Assembly (NCBI GenBank): GCA_937899715.1
Contig: CALCNX010000090.1
Location: 1 to 64,000, forward strand
Length of the DNA stretch: 64,000 nt
DNA from: an uncultured bacterium
GTDB lineage: Bacteria; Bacteroidota; Ignavibacteria; Kapaibacteriales; UBA4661
Direction: 5' to 3'
Position 1 is the stretch's first letter, and each line of letters starts with the position of its first letter. The notes below the pieces were generated by a model. That model was not told where the DNA came from. It worked only from the letters and a program-made list of their open reading frames with translations, and searched no databases. Below are positions 1 to 8,766 of the stretch, piece by piece. A program made the position numbers and the translations under genes.

Positions 1-49
1 ATCTACACAGGCGAAGACACTCTTTCCCTACACGACGCTCTTCCGATCT
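1..49. other. Illumina sequencing adapter (contamination), not genomic
   Basis: Positions 1-8 are the end of the P5 flow-cell sequence, 9-16 (AGGCGAAG) match a standard TruSeq i5 index, and 17-49 are the 33-base TruSeq read-1 adapter ending in CTTCCGATCT. Genomic sequence begins at 50. The reverse strand reads as the peptide IGRASCRERV, a well-known adapter-derived artefact in protein databases. The piece marks an untrimmed contig end. Confidence 0.98.
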
Positions 50-1009
50 GGGCTGCTCTGGAACGAAGCAAACAAGCGGGACGCACTGGTGTATCTGGAC
101 GCATTTTTAGAGAAGTTCTTTTCAGGCGTGTTACAGGGCGATGTTGACGCTGTACCGGTTCCGCGAACCGTCTATGCGCTGGCAAAAGAGTACAAAGACA
201 CGCGGCTTGGGCAGTCAGGCGCAATCGTTTTGGAGAAATTCAAAAACAGCCTACGGTTCCATTTCCCGAAAGATGTGCCGTTCTCGGCAGCAGAAATCCT
301 GTCGGCGCTCCGAGAAGCCCAATCACGGGAGCTTGCACAGTCCACACGCAAGCGCTACATGACTACGATGAAGGCGATGTTCACCTATGCGGTCGAGTGT
401 GAGTACATCAAGAAAAATCCCGTTGCAACGATTGGTATTCCCAAAGAGCCGAAAAAAATTGAACACCTCGTGTTGAAGCCAGACGAGGTTAAGCGCCTGA
501 TCGGATTCTTTGAAAACATTACAGATCGCTATCACGACGAACACGCCCTGATTTTCGAGTGGCTGTGGCGAACTGGTATGCGTGTTGGCGAGGTGATTAA
601 AATGAAGTGGAGCGATTACGACGAAGAGCGCGGTATCCTGAAAATAATTGGCAAAGGTAGTATCTATCGTGAGTTTCCCGTCTCGCTCTTCCCAGAGGCG
701 GTTGCAATACTGGAAAAGATGCGCAAGCACTCATTCCCAGACGGCAAAATATGGCGGTGGAAAAACACACAGAATATACAAACCAATTTCCGCAAGGCAG
801 CATTGGCGCTCAAGTTCAATCCGAAATACGTAGTCCACACGTTGCGAGGCAGTGCGGGATGGTACTACGAAAACGTGTTAGGTTTGGATTTTACGCTCGT
901 AGCGGAATTGCTCGGACATTCGCCCAGCATGAACATCCAACGCTACCGAAAAAAACGCACCGGGGAAGACCTCAAAGATGCCCTAAAAAAGGCGACCGAC
1001 GAGCGCTGA
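50..1009 (+). CDS. Tyrosine recombinase / phage-type integrase, 5'-truncated
   Basis: Site-specific recombinase of the Xer/lambda-integrase family, which cuts and rejoins DNA through a covalent phosphotyrosine. The reading frame is open from the adapter junction at 50 and the residues before the first in-frame GTG (89) look like real protein, so the true start is lost. Numbering from that GTG, an N-terminal SAM-like core-binding domain covers about 25-115 and the catalytic domain about 130-300. All catalytic positions are present: R165 (MRVGEV), K189, H250-x-x-R253 (HTLR), H277 (LLGHS) and Tyr286 (QRY). A terminator follows. It is either a housekeeping Xer protein or the integrase of a mobile element lying beyond the contig end; no attachment site can be seen. 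Confidence 0.88.
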   Translation, partial: GLLWNEANKRDALVYLDAFLEKFFSGVLQGDVDAVPVPRTVYALAKEYKDTRLGQSGAIVLEKFKNSLRFHFPKDVPFSAAEILSALREAQSRELAQSTRKRYMTTMKAMFTYAVECEYIKKNPVATIGIPKEPKKIEHLVLKPDEVKRLIGFFENITDRYHDEHALIFEWLWRTGMRVGEVIKMKWSDYDEERGILKIIGKGSIYREFPVSLFPEAVAILEKMRKHSFPDGKIWRWKNTQNIQTNFRKAALALKFNPKYVVHTLRGSAGWYYENVLGLDFTLVAELLGHSPSMNIQRYRKKRTGEDLKDALKKATDER

Positions 1010-1100
1010 ACGAGCGTTTTCAAAAACAAACCCAAAAACAGTAGGTATTATGCGGGTTCGCAGCAAAAAGTTCGGGTGTCTTCTTCTCCGCAACGCTAAA

Positions 1101-1138
1101 AGAAAAACCCGCACCATTACTGGCTTGCGGGTTTTTTG
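1101..1138 (+). terminator. Rho-independent terminator after the integrase
   Basis: An 8-bp stem (AACCCGCA / TGCGGGTT) with a 12-base loop is preceded by an A-run and followed by six T's. It lies about 95 bases after the integrase stop codon. The A/T symmetry would let it work in both directions. Confidence 0.75.
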
Positions 1139-1389
1139 TTGCTTTTTTTCAAAGATATTTCTTAGATTCATCGCTGGCATTTGGTAAAAATAGAAATTTT
1201 CGATAAATATGCTGCCGAGTGCATTTTCTGATAGTGGTAGGGAATACAATCCTGTCCCTCGAAGCCCCTACTCTAGCCAATCAAAGACCGAATTTGCAAG
1301 ATATTGCTCCTGAACAAAAAGAACAAAAGCCTATAATCCCATTTTTTGCTGCCTGTGCAAGCGGCAGCGCCTCAACCAATTGATACGTC
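1139..1389. other. Intergenic stretch with nothing recognised
   Basis: AT-rich spacer between the integrase terminator and the SPFH gene. I see no open reading frame with coding character, no clear promoter and no repeat here. The promoter of the SPFH gene presumably lies within it. Confidence 0.5.
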
Positions 1390-3255
1390 ATGGAAACCTT
1401 TTTTGCTTCGTACTGGTGGATTCTTCTTCTGGTTGTCATTCTGGCACTGTACAAATACGTTCTGCGTTTTTTATTTGGTGTGGTCATTGTGCCTGAGGAC
1501 AAAATCGGGTTAGTAACAAAAAAATTCGTGCTTTTCGGTGAACACAAAGAATTACCCGATGGGCGCATTATTGCTATACAGGGCGAAGCGGGCTTTCAAG
1601 CAAAAGCACTTGCTCCGGGCTTATACTTTTGGAAATGGTTTTGGCAATATGATGTGACGATGGAAAAATTCACCGTGATTCCCGAAGGGCAAATCGGCTT
1701 GGTACTGGCAAAAGATGGCGCTGAAATACCGACAGGCAATATCTTGGGGCAGCGTGTAGAATGTGATAATTTCCAAGATGCGGATAAGTTTTTGACCAAT
1801 GGTGGGGAGCGAGGCAGACAAACAGCTTATATCACCGCCGGTTCATATAGGATTAACTCCCTGCTCTTTCAGGTTTCGATTACTGATATGGTTCGCATCA
1901 AAGAAAGCATGGTCGGCATTATCACTACGTTGGACGGATTGCCCATCGAAGCAGACCAAATAGCAGGCAAACTGATTAGCGGACACAATAATTTTCAGGA
2001 CTTTGACCTTTTTCTCAGGAATGGCGGAAACAGAGGCTTGCAACCACAGGTAATTTTAGCAGGGTCGTATAACCTGAACCCTTGGGCTGTGCAGGTGGAA
2101 GAAATTCCCATGACCGAAATCCCTATTGGGTTTGTTGGCGTTGTTATTTCTTACATCGGTCAAGAAGGAAACGACCTAACAGGTTCTGAATTCAAGCACG
2201 GAAACATCGTTGAAAAAGGGCGTAAAGGGGTTTGGCTTGAGCCAATGGGACCGGGGAAATACCCTGTCAACAAGTACATTATGAAAGTTGAGTTGGTGCC
2301 AACGACTAATCTTGTTCTTAATTGGGCATCTGCACGCAGTGAAGCACATAATTTGGACAAAAATCTTTCGACCATTACCGTCCGCTCCAAAGACGGCTTC
2401 CCATTTAATCTTGATGTTGCACAAATTATTCACGTACCCACGACCGAAGCGCCAAAAGTTATCGCACGGTTCGGTAACATGGTCAATCTTGTCTCTCAAG
2501 TGCTGGAACCGACTATTGGAAACTATTTCCGTAATTCGGCACAAGACAGCGATGTGATTGCGTTTTTAAGCACTCGGAAAGAACGTCAGGAATCAGCAAA
2601 AGCGCATATTAAGAAAGTGTTGGATGAATACAATGTAAACGCTGTGGATACACTTATCGGCGACATTGCACCACCTGAATCCTTGATGAAAACACTGACC
2701 GACCGAAAAATTGCCGAAGAGCAAAAAGTGACCTACGACACACAAAAGCAGGCTCAGGAAACACGGCAAGGGATGGAAAAAGAGACTGCGATTGCCGATA
2801 TGCAGAAAGATATTGTCAAAGCTCAACAAAGCGTTGAAATTGCGGAGCGCACGGCAAGCGCAACGGTAAAAAAAGCAGAAGGCGACGCGACAAGCGTTAA
2901 ACTGGCAGTCAGTGCCGAAGCAGAAGCCACGAAATTACGTGCCCAAGCTGAAGCGGAAGCCATCAAACTAAAAGCCTCCGCACAAGCCGAACAAATCTCG
3001 CTCACGGGCGATGCAGAAGCAGGAAAAATCCTTGCTGTCGGAAAATCTACCGCAGAAGCATACGAGCTTGCTGTCAAAGCGCTGGGCGGCGAAAACTTCA
3101 CTCGCTACAAAATTACCGAAGAACTTTCTAAGGGTCAAATCAAGCTCATTCCAGATATACTCATTGGCGGCAATAATGGCGGTGGGAATGCGATTGACGG
3201 ACTTTTGGGATTGAAGCTCATGGAGATGATTGACCCAAAGAAAAATGAAGAATAA
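1390..3255 (+). CDS. SPFH/Band-7 (flotillin-like) membrane protein
   Basis: A 621-residue protein of the SPFH superfamily, which forms oligomeric scaffolds at membranes. It has one N-terminal membrane segment (about 9-30, SYWWILLLVVILALYKYV), SPFH-type beta-rich sequence to about 430, and a long Ala/Glu/Lys-rich coiled coil (about 440-590) typical of flotillins. An internal duplication is visible: NFQDADKFLTNGG at 127-139 and NFQDFDLFLRNGG at 201-213, each followed by AGSY. The ATG at 1390 places the hydrophobic segment right at the N-terminus; there is no strong Shine-Dalgarno, which is normal in Bacteroidota. The gene appears monocistronic. The family assignment is firm; its role here is unknown. 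Confidence 0.85.
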   Translation: METFFASYWWILLLVVILALYKYVLRFLFGVVIVPEDKIGLVTKKFVLFGEHKELPDGRIIAIQGEAGFQAKALAPGLYFWKWFWQYDVTMEKFTVIPEGQIGLVLAKDGAEIPTGNILGQRVECDNFQDADKFLTNGGERGRQTAYITAGSYRINSLLFQVSITDMVRIKESMVGIITTLDGLPIEADQIAGKLISGHNNFQDFDLFLRNGGNRGLQPQVILAGSYNLNPWAVQVEEIPMTEIPIGFVGVVISYIGQEGNDLTGSEFKHGNIVEKGRKGVWLEPMGPGKYPVNKYIMKVELVPTTNLVLNWASARSEAHNLDKNLSTITVRSKDGFPFNLDVAQIIHVPTTEAPKVIARFGNMVNLVSQVLEPTIGNYFRNSAQDSDVIAFLSTRKERQESAKAHIKKVLDEYNVNAVDTLIGDIAPPESLMKTLTDRKIAEEQKVTYDTQKQAQETRQGMEKETAIADMQKDIVKAQQSVEIAERTASATVKKAEGDATSVKLAVSAEAEATKLRAQAEAEAIKLKASAQAEQISLTGDAEAGKILAVGKSTAEAYELAVKALGGENFTRYKITEELSKGQIKLIPDILIGGNNGGGNAIDGLLGLKLMEMIDPKKNEE

Positions 3256-3366
3256 GTGCTTTATTGCGAATATTTATTCTGAGATGACCAACAATTGACG
3301 TGCAATGCTCTTCAACATCTTGGTTGGTCGGACTTCAAATTTTTATCATATTTTTTCTACTTGTCT

Positions 3367-5040
3367 ATGCGATTGCTCAAAGCCTCTATAATTCTCATAC
3401 TCTGCGTGGTTTGCAACCTGGCAGCGCAAGAACCATTCCGCGACCCGAAAACAAAAAAAGTAGGCATAAAAGCCGGCGAACAAACTATTGTTAAACCTGC
3501 ATACGATGACCTTATTGCCTTTCCCGAACATGGTGCAGCCGCACGAAATGGAACTCTCTGGGGCTTCGTTACATACGACGACAAAGAAACAATTCCCATT
3601 TCATTCGACAAGATTGAATTGCAAAAAGGCGGTTTGGTAAAAGCCTCTAAAGCTGGTAAAATAGGCTTTTTCAACACAGATGGTCAAGCACTTGTGCCCG
3701 TGGAATTTGATGCTATTGATATGAAAGTCTTTGATGGAGCAGCCAAGCCGACCCATTTTCTTGTCCGAAAAGATAAAAAAGTTGGATTCTACACCATAAG
3801 CGGGAAATGTATTATTCAGCCGCTTTACGACGATGTAAAGCTCATGTCCAACAACCTTTTTCAAGCGAAAATCAATGAAAAGTTCGCTTATCTTTCACGC
3901 GACGGTGCTGAAATTGTACCACCGAACTATGACAAAATTACCTTTCTCAAAAACAAGACGATGAAAGTTGAACTTGCCGGAAAGCAAGGTTTACTCAATG
4001 CTGAGGGAAAAGAAATTACGCCGACGATATATGACAATATTGATTTTTTGGACAACAACCGCATTCAAGCTGCACTCAACGGCAAAGTAATGATTCTCAG
4101 CGGTGACGGGAAGCCCGTCATACGAACCGCAGAGGAATCTGCCGGATTTTATATCATGTTGGACAAAAATCTCCGCTACGGTTATATTGATGCTGAAGGT
4201 ATTCCAGTAGTGCCCTCGGTATATGGCAAAGTAAAGGAATATTCTGAAGGCGTAGCAGCCGTTGAGAAGGACGGAAAATGGGGTTTTATTGACCCAAATG
4301 GCGAAGAAGTCATACCGTTTCAATTTGACGATGCACAGTCATTCAGCGAGGGAATAGCGGCATTTGAACAAGAAGAAAAATGGGGTTTTATCGACAAAAA
4401 AGGCTCCATTGTAGTAAAGCCACAATTTCTGAAAGCGAAACTCTTTGTTAATGGTCTCGCGCCCGTACAAACAAAGGATGAGAAATGGGGCTTTATTGAC
4501 AAAAAAGGCAAAATGGTCATTAAGTCTCAGTTTGCAGAGGCAGAAATTTTCCGCGAAGGTCTTGCCGCAGTCAGCGTAAACGGAAAGTATGGCTATATTG
4601 ATACCAAAGGACGGATGGTCGTTCAACCCAAGTATGGCTGGACAATGTTTTTCTCTGAGGGTCTTGCAGAGGTGCGTTTGGGCGGAAAATCAGGCTATAT
4701 TGACAAAACGGCTGCTCTCACAATTCCTCTCTTTTACGAGAATGCACGAGAATTTTCCGAGGCGCTTTGCAGTGTCCAATTTGTGGATAAAAAATGGGGC
4801 TATATCAATACTAAAAATGAAGTTGTGATTCCAGCCACATTCGACTGGGCAAAAAGTTTCCACAATGATGCAGCACCGGTGCGGGTTGGAGAAAAATGGG
4901 GCTATATCAACAAGTCAGGTCAACTTATCGTTCAGCCCCAATTTGATGATGCGTTCGAGTTTACCGGTGCCTTAGCACGTGTCAAACTTGGTGGTCGTGA
5001 GTTTTATGTCAATAAACAGGGAAAAACTATCGGGCAGTAA
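3367..5040 (+). CDS. Secreted WG-repeat protein
   Basis: A 557-residue protein with a signal peptide (MRLLKASIILILCVVCNLAAQ) followed almost entirely by WG repeats of about 45-50 residues, each with a KWGFIDKKG-like core (for example KWGFIDPNGEEVIP and KWGYINKSGQLIV). WG repeats are thought to fold as beta-structures that mediate protein contacts at the cell surface; the exact role is unknown. The frame is open upstream, but the ATG at 3367 is chosen because the signal peptide begins there. It follows the SPFH gene by about 110 bases on the same strand and may share its transcript. Confidence 0.85.
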   Translation: MRLLKASIILILCVVCNLAAQEPFRDPKTKKVGIKAGEQTIVKPAYDDLIAFPEHGAAARNGTLWGFVTYDDKETIPISFDKIELQKGGLVKASKAGKIGFFNTDGQALVPVEFDAIDMKVFDGAAKPTHFLVRKDKKVGFYTISGKCIIQPLYDDVKLMSNNLFQAKINEKFAYLSRDGAEIVPPNYDKITFLKNKTMKVELAGKQGLLNAEGKEITPTIYDNIDFLDNNRIQAALNGKVMILSGDGKPVIRTAEESAGFYIMLDKNLRYGYIDAEGIPVVPSVYGKVKEYSEGVAAVEKDGKWGFIDPNGEEVIPFQFDDAQSFSEGIAAFEQEEKWGFIDKKGSIVVKPQFLKAKLFVNGLAPVQTKDEKWGFIDKKGKMVIKSQFAEAEIFREGLAAVSVNGKYGYIDTKGRMVVQPKYGWTMFFSEGLAEVRLGGKSGYIDKTAALTIPLFYENAREFSEALCSVQFVDKKWGYINTKNEVVIPATFDWAKSFHNDAAPVRVGEKWGYINKSGQLIVQPQFDDAFEFTGALARVKLGGREFYVNKQGKTIGQ

Positions 5041-5062
5041 AAATACTTCAACAAATACCAAT

Positions 5063-6304
5063 TTAGAATACTACCGTCAACTCAACGGGCTTATTATCAC
5101 GCAAAACCCTCACCGGCACTGAATCTCCGGCTTTTAGCTTAGACAGTGCTTCCATGTATGCCTGAATATCCGCAATATCTGCCTGCCCGATTTTCACGAC
5201 CACATCACCGTCTTGCAAACCGGCTTTAGCACCCGCTCTGCCGGCAGTTACGGCATCAACTTTCAAACCTTTGCCGGAATAACTGTAAGACGGCATAACA
5301 CCAAGAGAAACTTTGTAACTATGCCCTGTCTGCTGCTTGACGCGAGTTTGTGCAAATGCCAGTTTTGGTGTGGCTTGAAGAGAATCCATGATGTTCACGA
5401 TATACCGCAAGACCTTTGCTTCACCACCAATGTTAAGACGCTCAATATCATCCGAAGGCTTGTGGTAATCGCTGTGTACACCGGTAAAAAAGAAAAGCAC
5501 AGGAATTTTTTTGAGATAAAACGACGTGTGGTCGGAAGGTCCCACACCTGACGAATCAAGCGCCAAAGCGAACTGATTACTAAACGCTCGTTCAGCTATG
5601 CTCTTCACAAGCGGCTCAAATGTCGGACTCGTACCGACACCGCCAACGACGAGTTCTTTTTTTGCCTCATCGAAGCGCCCAATCATGTCCAGATTCACCA
5701 TGCAATGTACGTTTTCAAGCGGTAATGTGGGATGTTCAGTAAAATGTTTTGAACCGAGCAACCCCAATTCCTCGCCGGAGAAGCAGAGAAAAAGGAAGTT
5801 ATATGGCTCTTTCGCGGTGTTTGTGGCATAGAGCCGCGCCAGTTCCAATACACCCGCCACACCGGAAGCATTGTCGTCTGCGCCGTTGTGGATTTTGCCT
5901 TTGGGTGCAGGGTCGAGTGAGGAGCCGTCATAACCAAGCCCCAAGTGGTCGTAATGAGCACCAATGACGATAGTTCGCACCGCACCATTATCCAGAAAAG
6001 CGGCAACATTCATCGCCAAGCGATTGCTGTCCGGCAACACATCATTTTTCTTGATAAGCGGAAACGTCTGGAAAAACGTGCCGTCATCGCCTTTTGGCAA
6101 AAGGCGCAAGGAACGGAAGTAGTTTGCAAGATACTCCGCAGCACGTTTTTCGTCGGCGGTACTCGTGCCGCGCCCATGTAAGGAATCACTTGCAAGAAAG
6201 CCAATATGCCTACGGAGCAAGGTTGTATCAATGGTTTGAGCGTTAAGAGAACCAACAAGAAGTATAGTTCCCACTACTAGGTTTCTAAAGAAGAGATGCT
6301 TCAT
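5063..6304 (-). CDS. Secreted M28-family zinc aminopeptidase with C-terminal PDZ domain
   Basis: A 413-residue exported metallopeptidase. After a signal peptide (about 1-22) the M28 catalytic core carries the full metal set: His117 (GAHYDH), Asp143 (NGADDN), Glu178/Glu179 (FSGEELG), Asp206 (NLDMIGR) and His281 (SDYHKPSDD). A PDZ domain fills about 335-413 (GAKAGLQDGDVVVKIG), probably for substrate or partner binding. M28/PDZ enzymes release N-terminal amino acids from peptides in the periplasm or outside the cell. The ATG at 6304 is preferred to an upstream in-frame start because it begins the signal peptide. It lies 23 bases after the TolB-like gene and is probably co-transcribed with it. 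Confidence 0.9.
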   Translation of the reverse strand: MKHLFFRNLVVGTILLVGSLNAQTIDTTLLRRHIGFLASDSLHGRGTSTADEKRAAEYLANYFRSLRLLPKGDDGTFFQTFPLIKKNDVLPDSNRLAMNVAAFLDNGAVRTIVIGAHYDHLGLGYDGSSLDPAPKGKIHNGADDNASGVAGVLELARLYATNTAKEPYNFLFLCFSGEELGLLGSKHFTEHPTLPLENVHCMVNLDMIGRFDEAKKELVVGGVGTSPTFEPLVKSIAERAFSNQFALALDSSGVGPSDHTSFYLKKIPVLFFFTGVHSDYHKPSDDIERLNIGGEAKVLRYIVNIMDSLQATPKLAFAQTRVKQQTGHSYKVSLGVMPSYSYSGKGLKVDAVTAGRAGAKAGLQDGDVVVKIGQADIADIQAYMEALSKLKAGDSVPVRVLRDNKPVELTVVF

Positions 6305-6327
6305 ATTGTTTTGAAGATAGAAAATAA

Positions 6328-7440
6328 TTAGTCCACCCAATCGGCTATAAACAAGTTTGTGTCTCGTGTGCCGCCGTTACTGCGGTTTGAGGAAAATATA
6401 AGTTTCTTGCCATCCGGCGAAAACATCGGAAACGCATTAAAAATACTTTCGCCCGTAATCTGCTCCAGCCCTGTGCCGTCTGTATTTATCATGTACAACT
6501 GAAAATCGTAGCCGCGCGTCGAATGATGATTCGAGGAGAAAATTATTTTTTTGCCCGATGGATGAAAGAACGGTGCCCAGTTTGCCTTGCCAAGATGCGT
6601 GATTTGGCGCAGATTGGAACCATCCACATTACAGATGTAAATTTCCATATTTGTCGGTGCCACAAGCCCCATGCTCAACAACTCCTTGTATTCCGCAACA
6701 TCCTCCGGCGTAGTGGGGCGCGATGCACGGAACACAAGCTGCTTACCATCGGGTGAGAAAAATGCGCCGCCGTCATATCCCAAGCCGCTTGTAACTTGCT
6801 TTTGATTTGTGCCGTCCACATTCATTGTCCAAAGTTCTAAGTCGCCGGAACGGTCGGAGGTGAAAACAATTTTATCCCCTTTGGGAGAAATTGTTGCCTC
6901 TGCATCGTAGCCGGACGTGGTGGTAAGCGGCTTCATATTACTCCCGTCAAGCGCTGCCACATAAATATCGTAGGAGCGATGAACAGCCCAGAGATATTTT
7001 TTAAGATACTCCGGCTTGGTCACAACGGGCATTGGCGTACAAACGCTGTCTGTGCGGTGCGTGGAGCCAAAAAGAACGTGCTTTCCGTCGGGCATGATGT
7101 ATGAACACGTTGTGCGTCCACGCCCTGTGCTGATGCGAGCAGGATGGTACGCAGAGTCGCGCATTTTGAGCGAGTCTGCCAACGGCAGGTAAAAAATCTG
7201 GTCGCACTGCAAGCCCCACTTGGGGTTATTCGACTGAAATGAAATTGCTTGACCGTTTACCCCGAAATAGGCTTCGGCGTTATCGCCACCAAAGGTAATT
7301 TGGCGAAGGTTTGCGAGGTGGCGGGATTCTTTGACTGCCGATTTTGCTGCTTGAGAAGATTGAACGGGTGCTTGAGCAGTCGCAATAAAAGGTATTTCGC
7401 AGAATGCGATTGCCAAAACAAGAAGTGCAGAAAGGCGCAT
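6328..7440 (-). CDS. TolB-like PD40 beta-propeller protein, exported
   Basis: A 370-residue protein with a signal peptide (cleavage near ATAQA, about 23) and at least four PD40/WD40-like repeats with the pattern FSPDGKKLIFSSNRS. Such blades form a TolB-type propeller, used for protein or sugar contacts in the periplasm. The M28 peptidase gene begins 23 bases downstream, so the two probably form an operon for handling peptides outside the cytoplasm; that link is inference. It is not a canonical TolB, since the N-terminal TolB domain is absent and no tol/pal genes are nearby. Confidence 0.8.
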   Translation of the reverse strand: MRLSALLVLAIAFCEIPFIATAQAPVQSSQAAKSAVKESRHLANLRQITFGGDNAEAYFGVNGQAISFQSNNPKWGLQCDQIFYLPLADSLKMRDSAYHPARISTGRGRTTCSYIMPDGKHVLFGSTHRTDSVCTPMPVVTKPEYLKKYLWAVHRSYDIYVAALDGSNMKPLTTTSGYDAEATISPKGDKIVFTSDRSGDLELWTMNVDGTNQKQVTSGLGYDGGAFFSPDGKQLVFRASRPTTPEDVAEYKELLSMGLVAPTNMEIYICNVDGSNLRQITHLGKANWAPFFHPSGKKIIFSSNHHSTRGYDFQLYMINTDGTGLEQITGESIFNAFPMFSPDGKKLIFSSNRSNGGTRDTNLFIADWVD

Positions 7441-7505
7441 GTATGCTTACAATGGATAATAAAAACTGACGATTTAGTTTCGATATAAATTAGCTCTGAT
7501 GCCGC

Positions 7506-7838
7506 TTAATTCCAATGCAAATCGGCGGCATGCTTGCGAATATGCAACTTTACTGCCGCACAAGCAAGCAGTTCTCTGAGTTCCAACGCTTCGTGTTTAT
7601 GCAGCACAAACGTCGCACCCGTGTTGCCGACGGCAATATGAATTTTCCGGCGGTGCAATGAATGAGCAAAGGATTTTTCCCACGCATCAAGGTCGAGTCG
7701 GTCTATCATTTCCCAAAATGTGCGGAAACCTTCTGGACTGAAGCGTAATTCAACAGTTCCAAATTCAACATGAAGTGAATCGCAATGATCACAGCGAAAA
7801 ACCTGCCCCTTGCGGGTTTGGTGGAGAATGATTGCCAT
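7506..7838 (-). CDS. Small uncharacterised protein with N-terminal CxxC
   Basis: A 110-residue cytoplasmic protein with no signal peptide or membrane segment. A CDHC motif (residues about 16-19) near the N-terminus suggests half of a metal- or redox-active site, and a His-rich patch follows (HSLHRRKIHI). It resembles small uncharacterised proteins common in Bacteroidota, but I cannot name a function. It stands alone between the TolB-like gene and the heme oxygenase gene, both on the same strand. Confidence 0.65.
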   Translation of the reverse strand: MAIILHQTRKGQVFRCDHCDSLHVEFGTVELRFSPEGFRTFWEMIDRLDLDAWEKSFAHSLHRRKIHIAVGNTGATFVLHKHEALELRELLACAAVKLHIRKHAADLHWN

Positions 7839-7955
7839 AATAAATATTGAAAAGGAATGACAAATATACGACTAAAAATTGTAATTACACATAAAATTGC
7901 GCAAGTATGAGGAAACATACTTGCGAGAGGAGCATAAAATTTACTGTTCTTTAAC

Positions 7956-8570
7956 TTACACGGCTTCGGCGACACCAACTTCAAGCATTAGCCAGCGCTC
8001 CAAAGCAGCAAAGGTCTCTTTTGCACTGTGAATAATAACAGCTTCTTTTGCTTCATCATCATTCGCAGCGCTCACAATTGCTTCACAGTACGCCTTCCAC
8101 ATCACGCCCACATTTGCGCCGTAACTGGAAAAATAGGCAGTACCATTTTCGGCGGTAAAGCCAAACATTTTTTGCACTTGGCGAGCTTGAATCTGCCCGC
8201 CCAGCGTTGAGCCTTCCATCACGTACATCACACCGACAGCATCTTCGAGACTGTTCATTGTTGGTAAATCTTCTGTGCGGGGCAGAAGTGTAATGTCTGT
8301 ATCTGTCATCCCCAGCGCCCGTAAGTCTTGCTCCAAAAGCGCAATTTTACGGCGTTCATCGAAAGCGATACCAAGGCGAGACCATTCAAAGCCAGATAAT
8401 ACCTGCTCCAACGGCACGTGAAAGCCGTAGAATTTCTGCAAAAATTCTTTGTATTGCTCAATGCTCATCGTGCCATCCATCATGGCTTTGCCAAACGGAT
8501 TGCCTTCTACGCTGTCATGCTGCGGGCGCGTTTGGCTCTTGAGTTCAGTCAAAATGCGTGGTTTTTCCAT
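7956..8570 (-). CDS. Heme oxygenase (biliverdin-producing)
   Basis: A 204-residue soluble enzyme of the HemO/BphO type, which opens heme to biliverdin, CO and iron. The proximal heme ligand is predicted at His18 (TRPQHDSVE) and the distal-helix glycine motif is present (VMYVMEGSTLGGQ, about 113-126). In other bacteria such proteins supply the chromophore of bacteriophytochromes or release iron. No phytochrome or heme-uptake gene is visible nearby, so either use is possible. Length and motifs are typical. Confidence 0.85.
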   Translation of the reverse strand: MEKPRILTELKSQTRPQHDSVEGNPFGKAMMDGTMSIEQYKEFLQKFYGFHVPLEQVLSGFEWSRLGIAFDERRKIALLEQDLRALGMTDTDITLLPRTEDLPTMNSLEDAVGVMYVMEGSTLGGQIQARQVQKMFGFTAENGTAYFSSYGANVGVMWKAYCEAIVSAANDDEAKEAVIIHSAKETFAALERWLMLEVGVAEAV

Positions 8571-8681
8571 TTTTTTGAATAGAATAGTTGTTAAAACTAA
8601 TTTAGACTAAGTATAAATAACTCTACAAATATAGAGTTCCAATTTCACATTTGCAAGCCTTATTTAGACACAATTCAAATA

Positions 8682-8733
8682 AGAAAAAAAGCAAGACAGG
8701 AATAGACCTCACAGGCTACTTCTACCTTGCTTT
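8682..8733 (-). terminator. Terminator of the alpha/beta hydrolase gene
   Basis: On the minus strand an 8-bp stem, AAAGCAAG / CTTGCTTT, closes a roughly 30-base loop and is followed by a run of T's. It lies about 35 bases beyond the stop codon at 8767. The loop is long, so confidence is moderate. Confidence 0.5.
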
Positions 8734-8766
8734 AATAGTTTGTAGTAATAGTTCGTAGTCAGCTTC

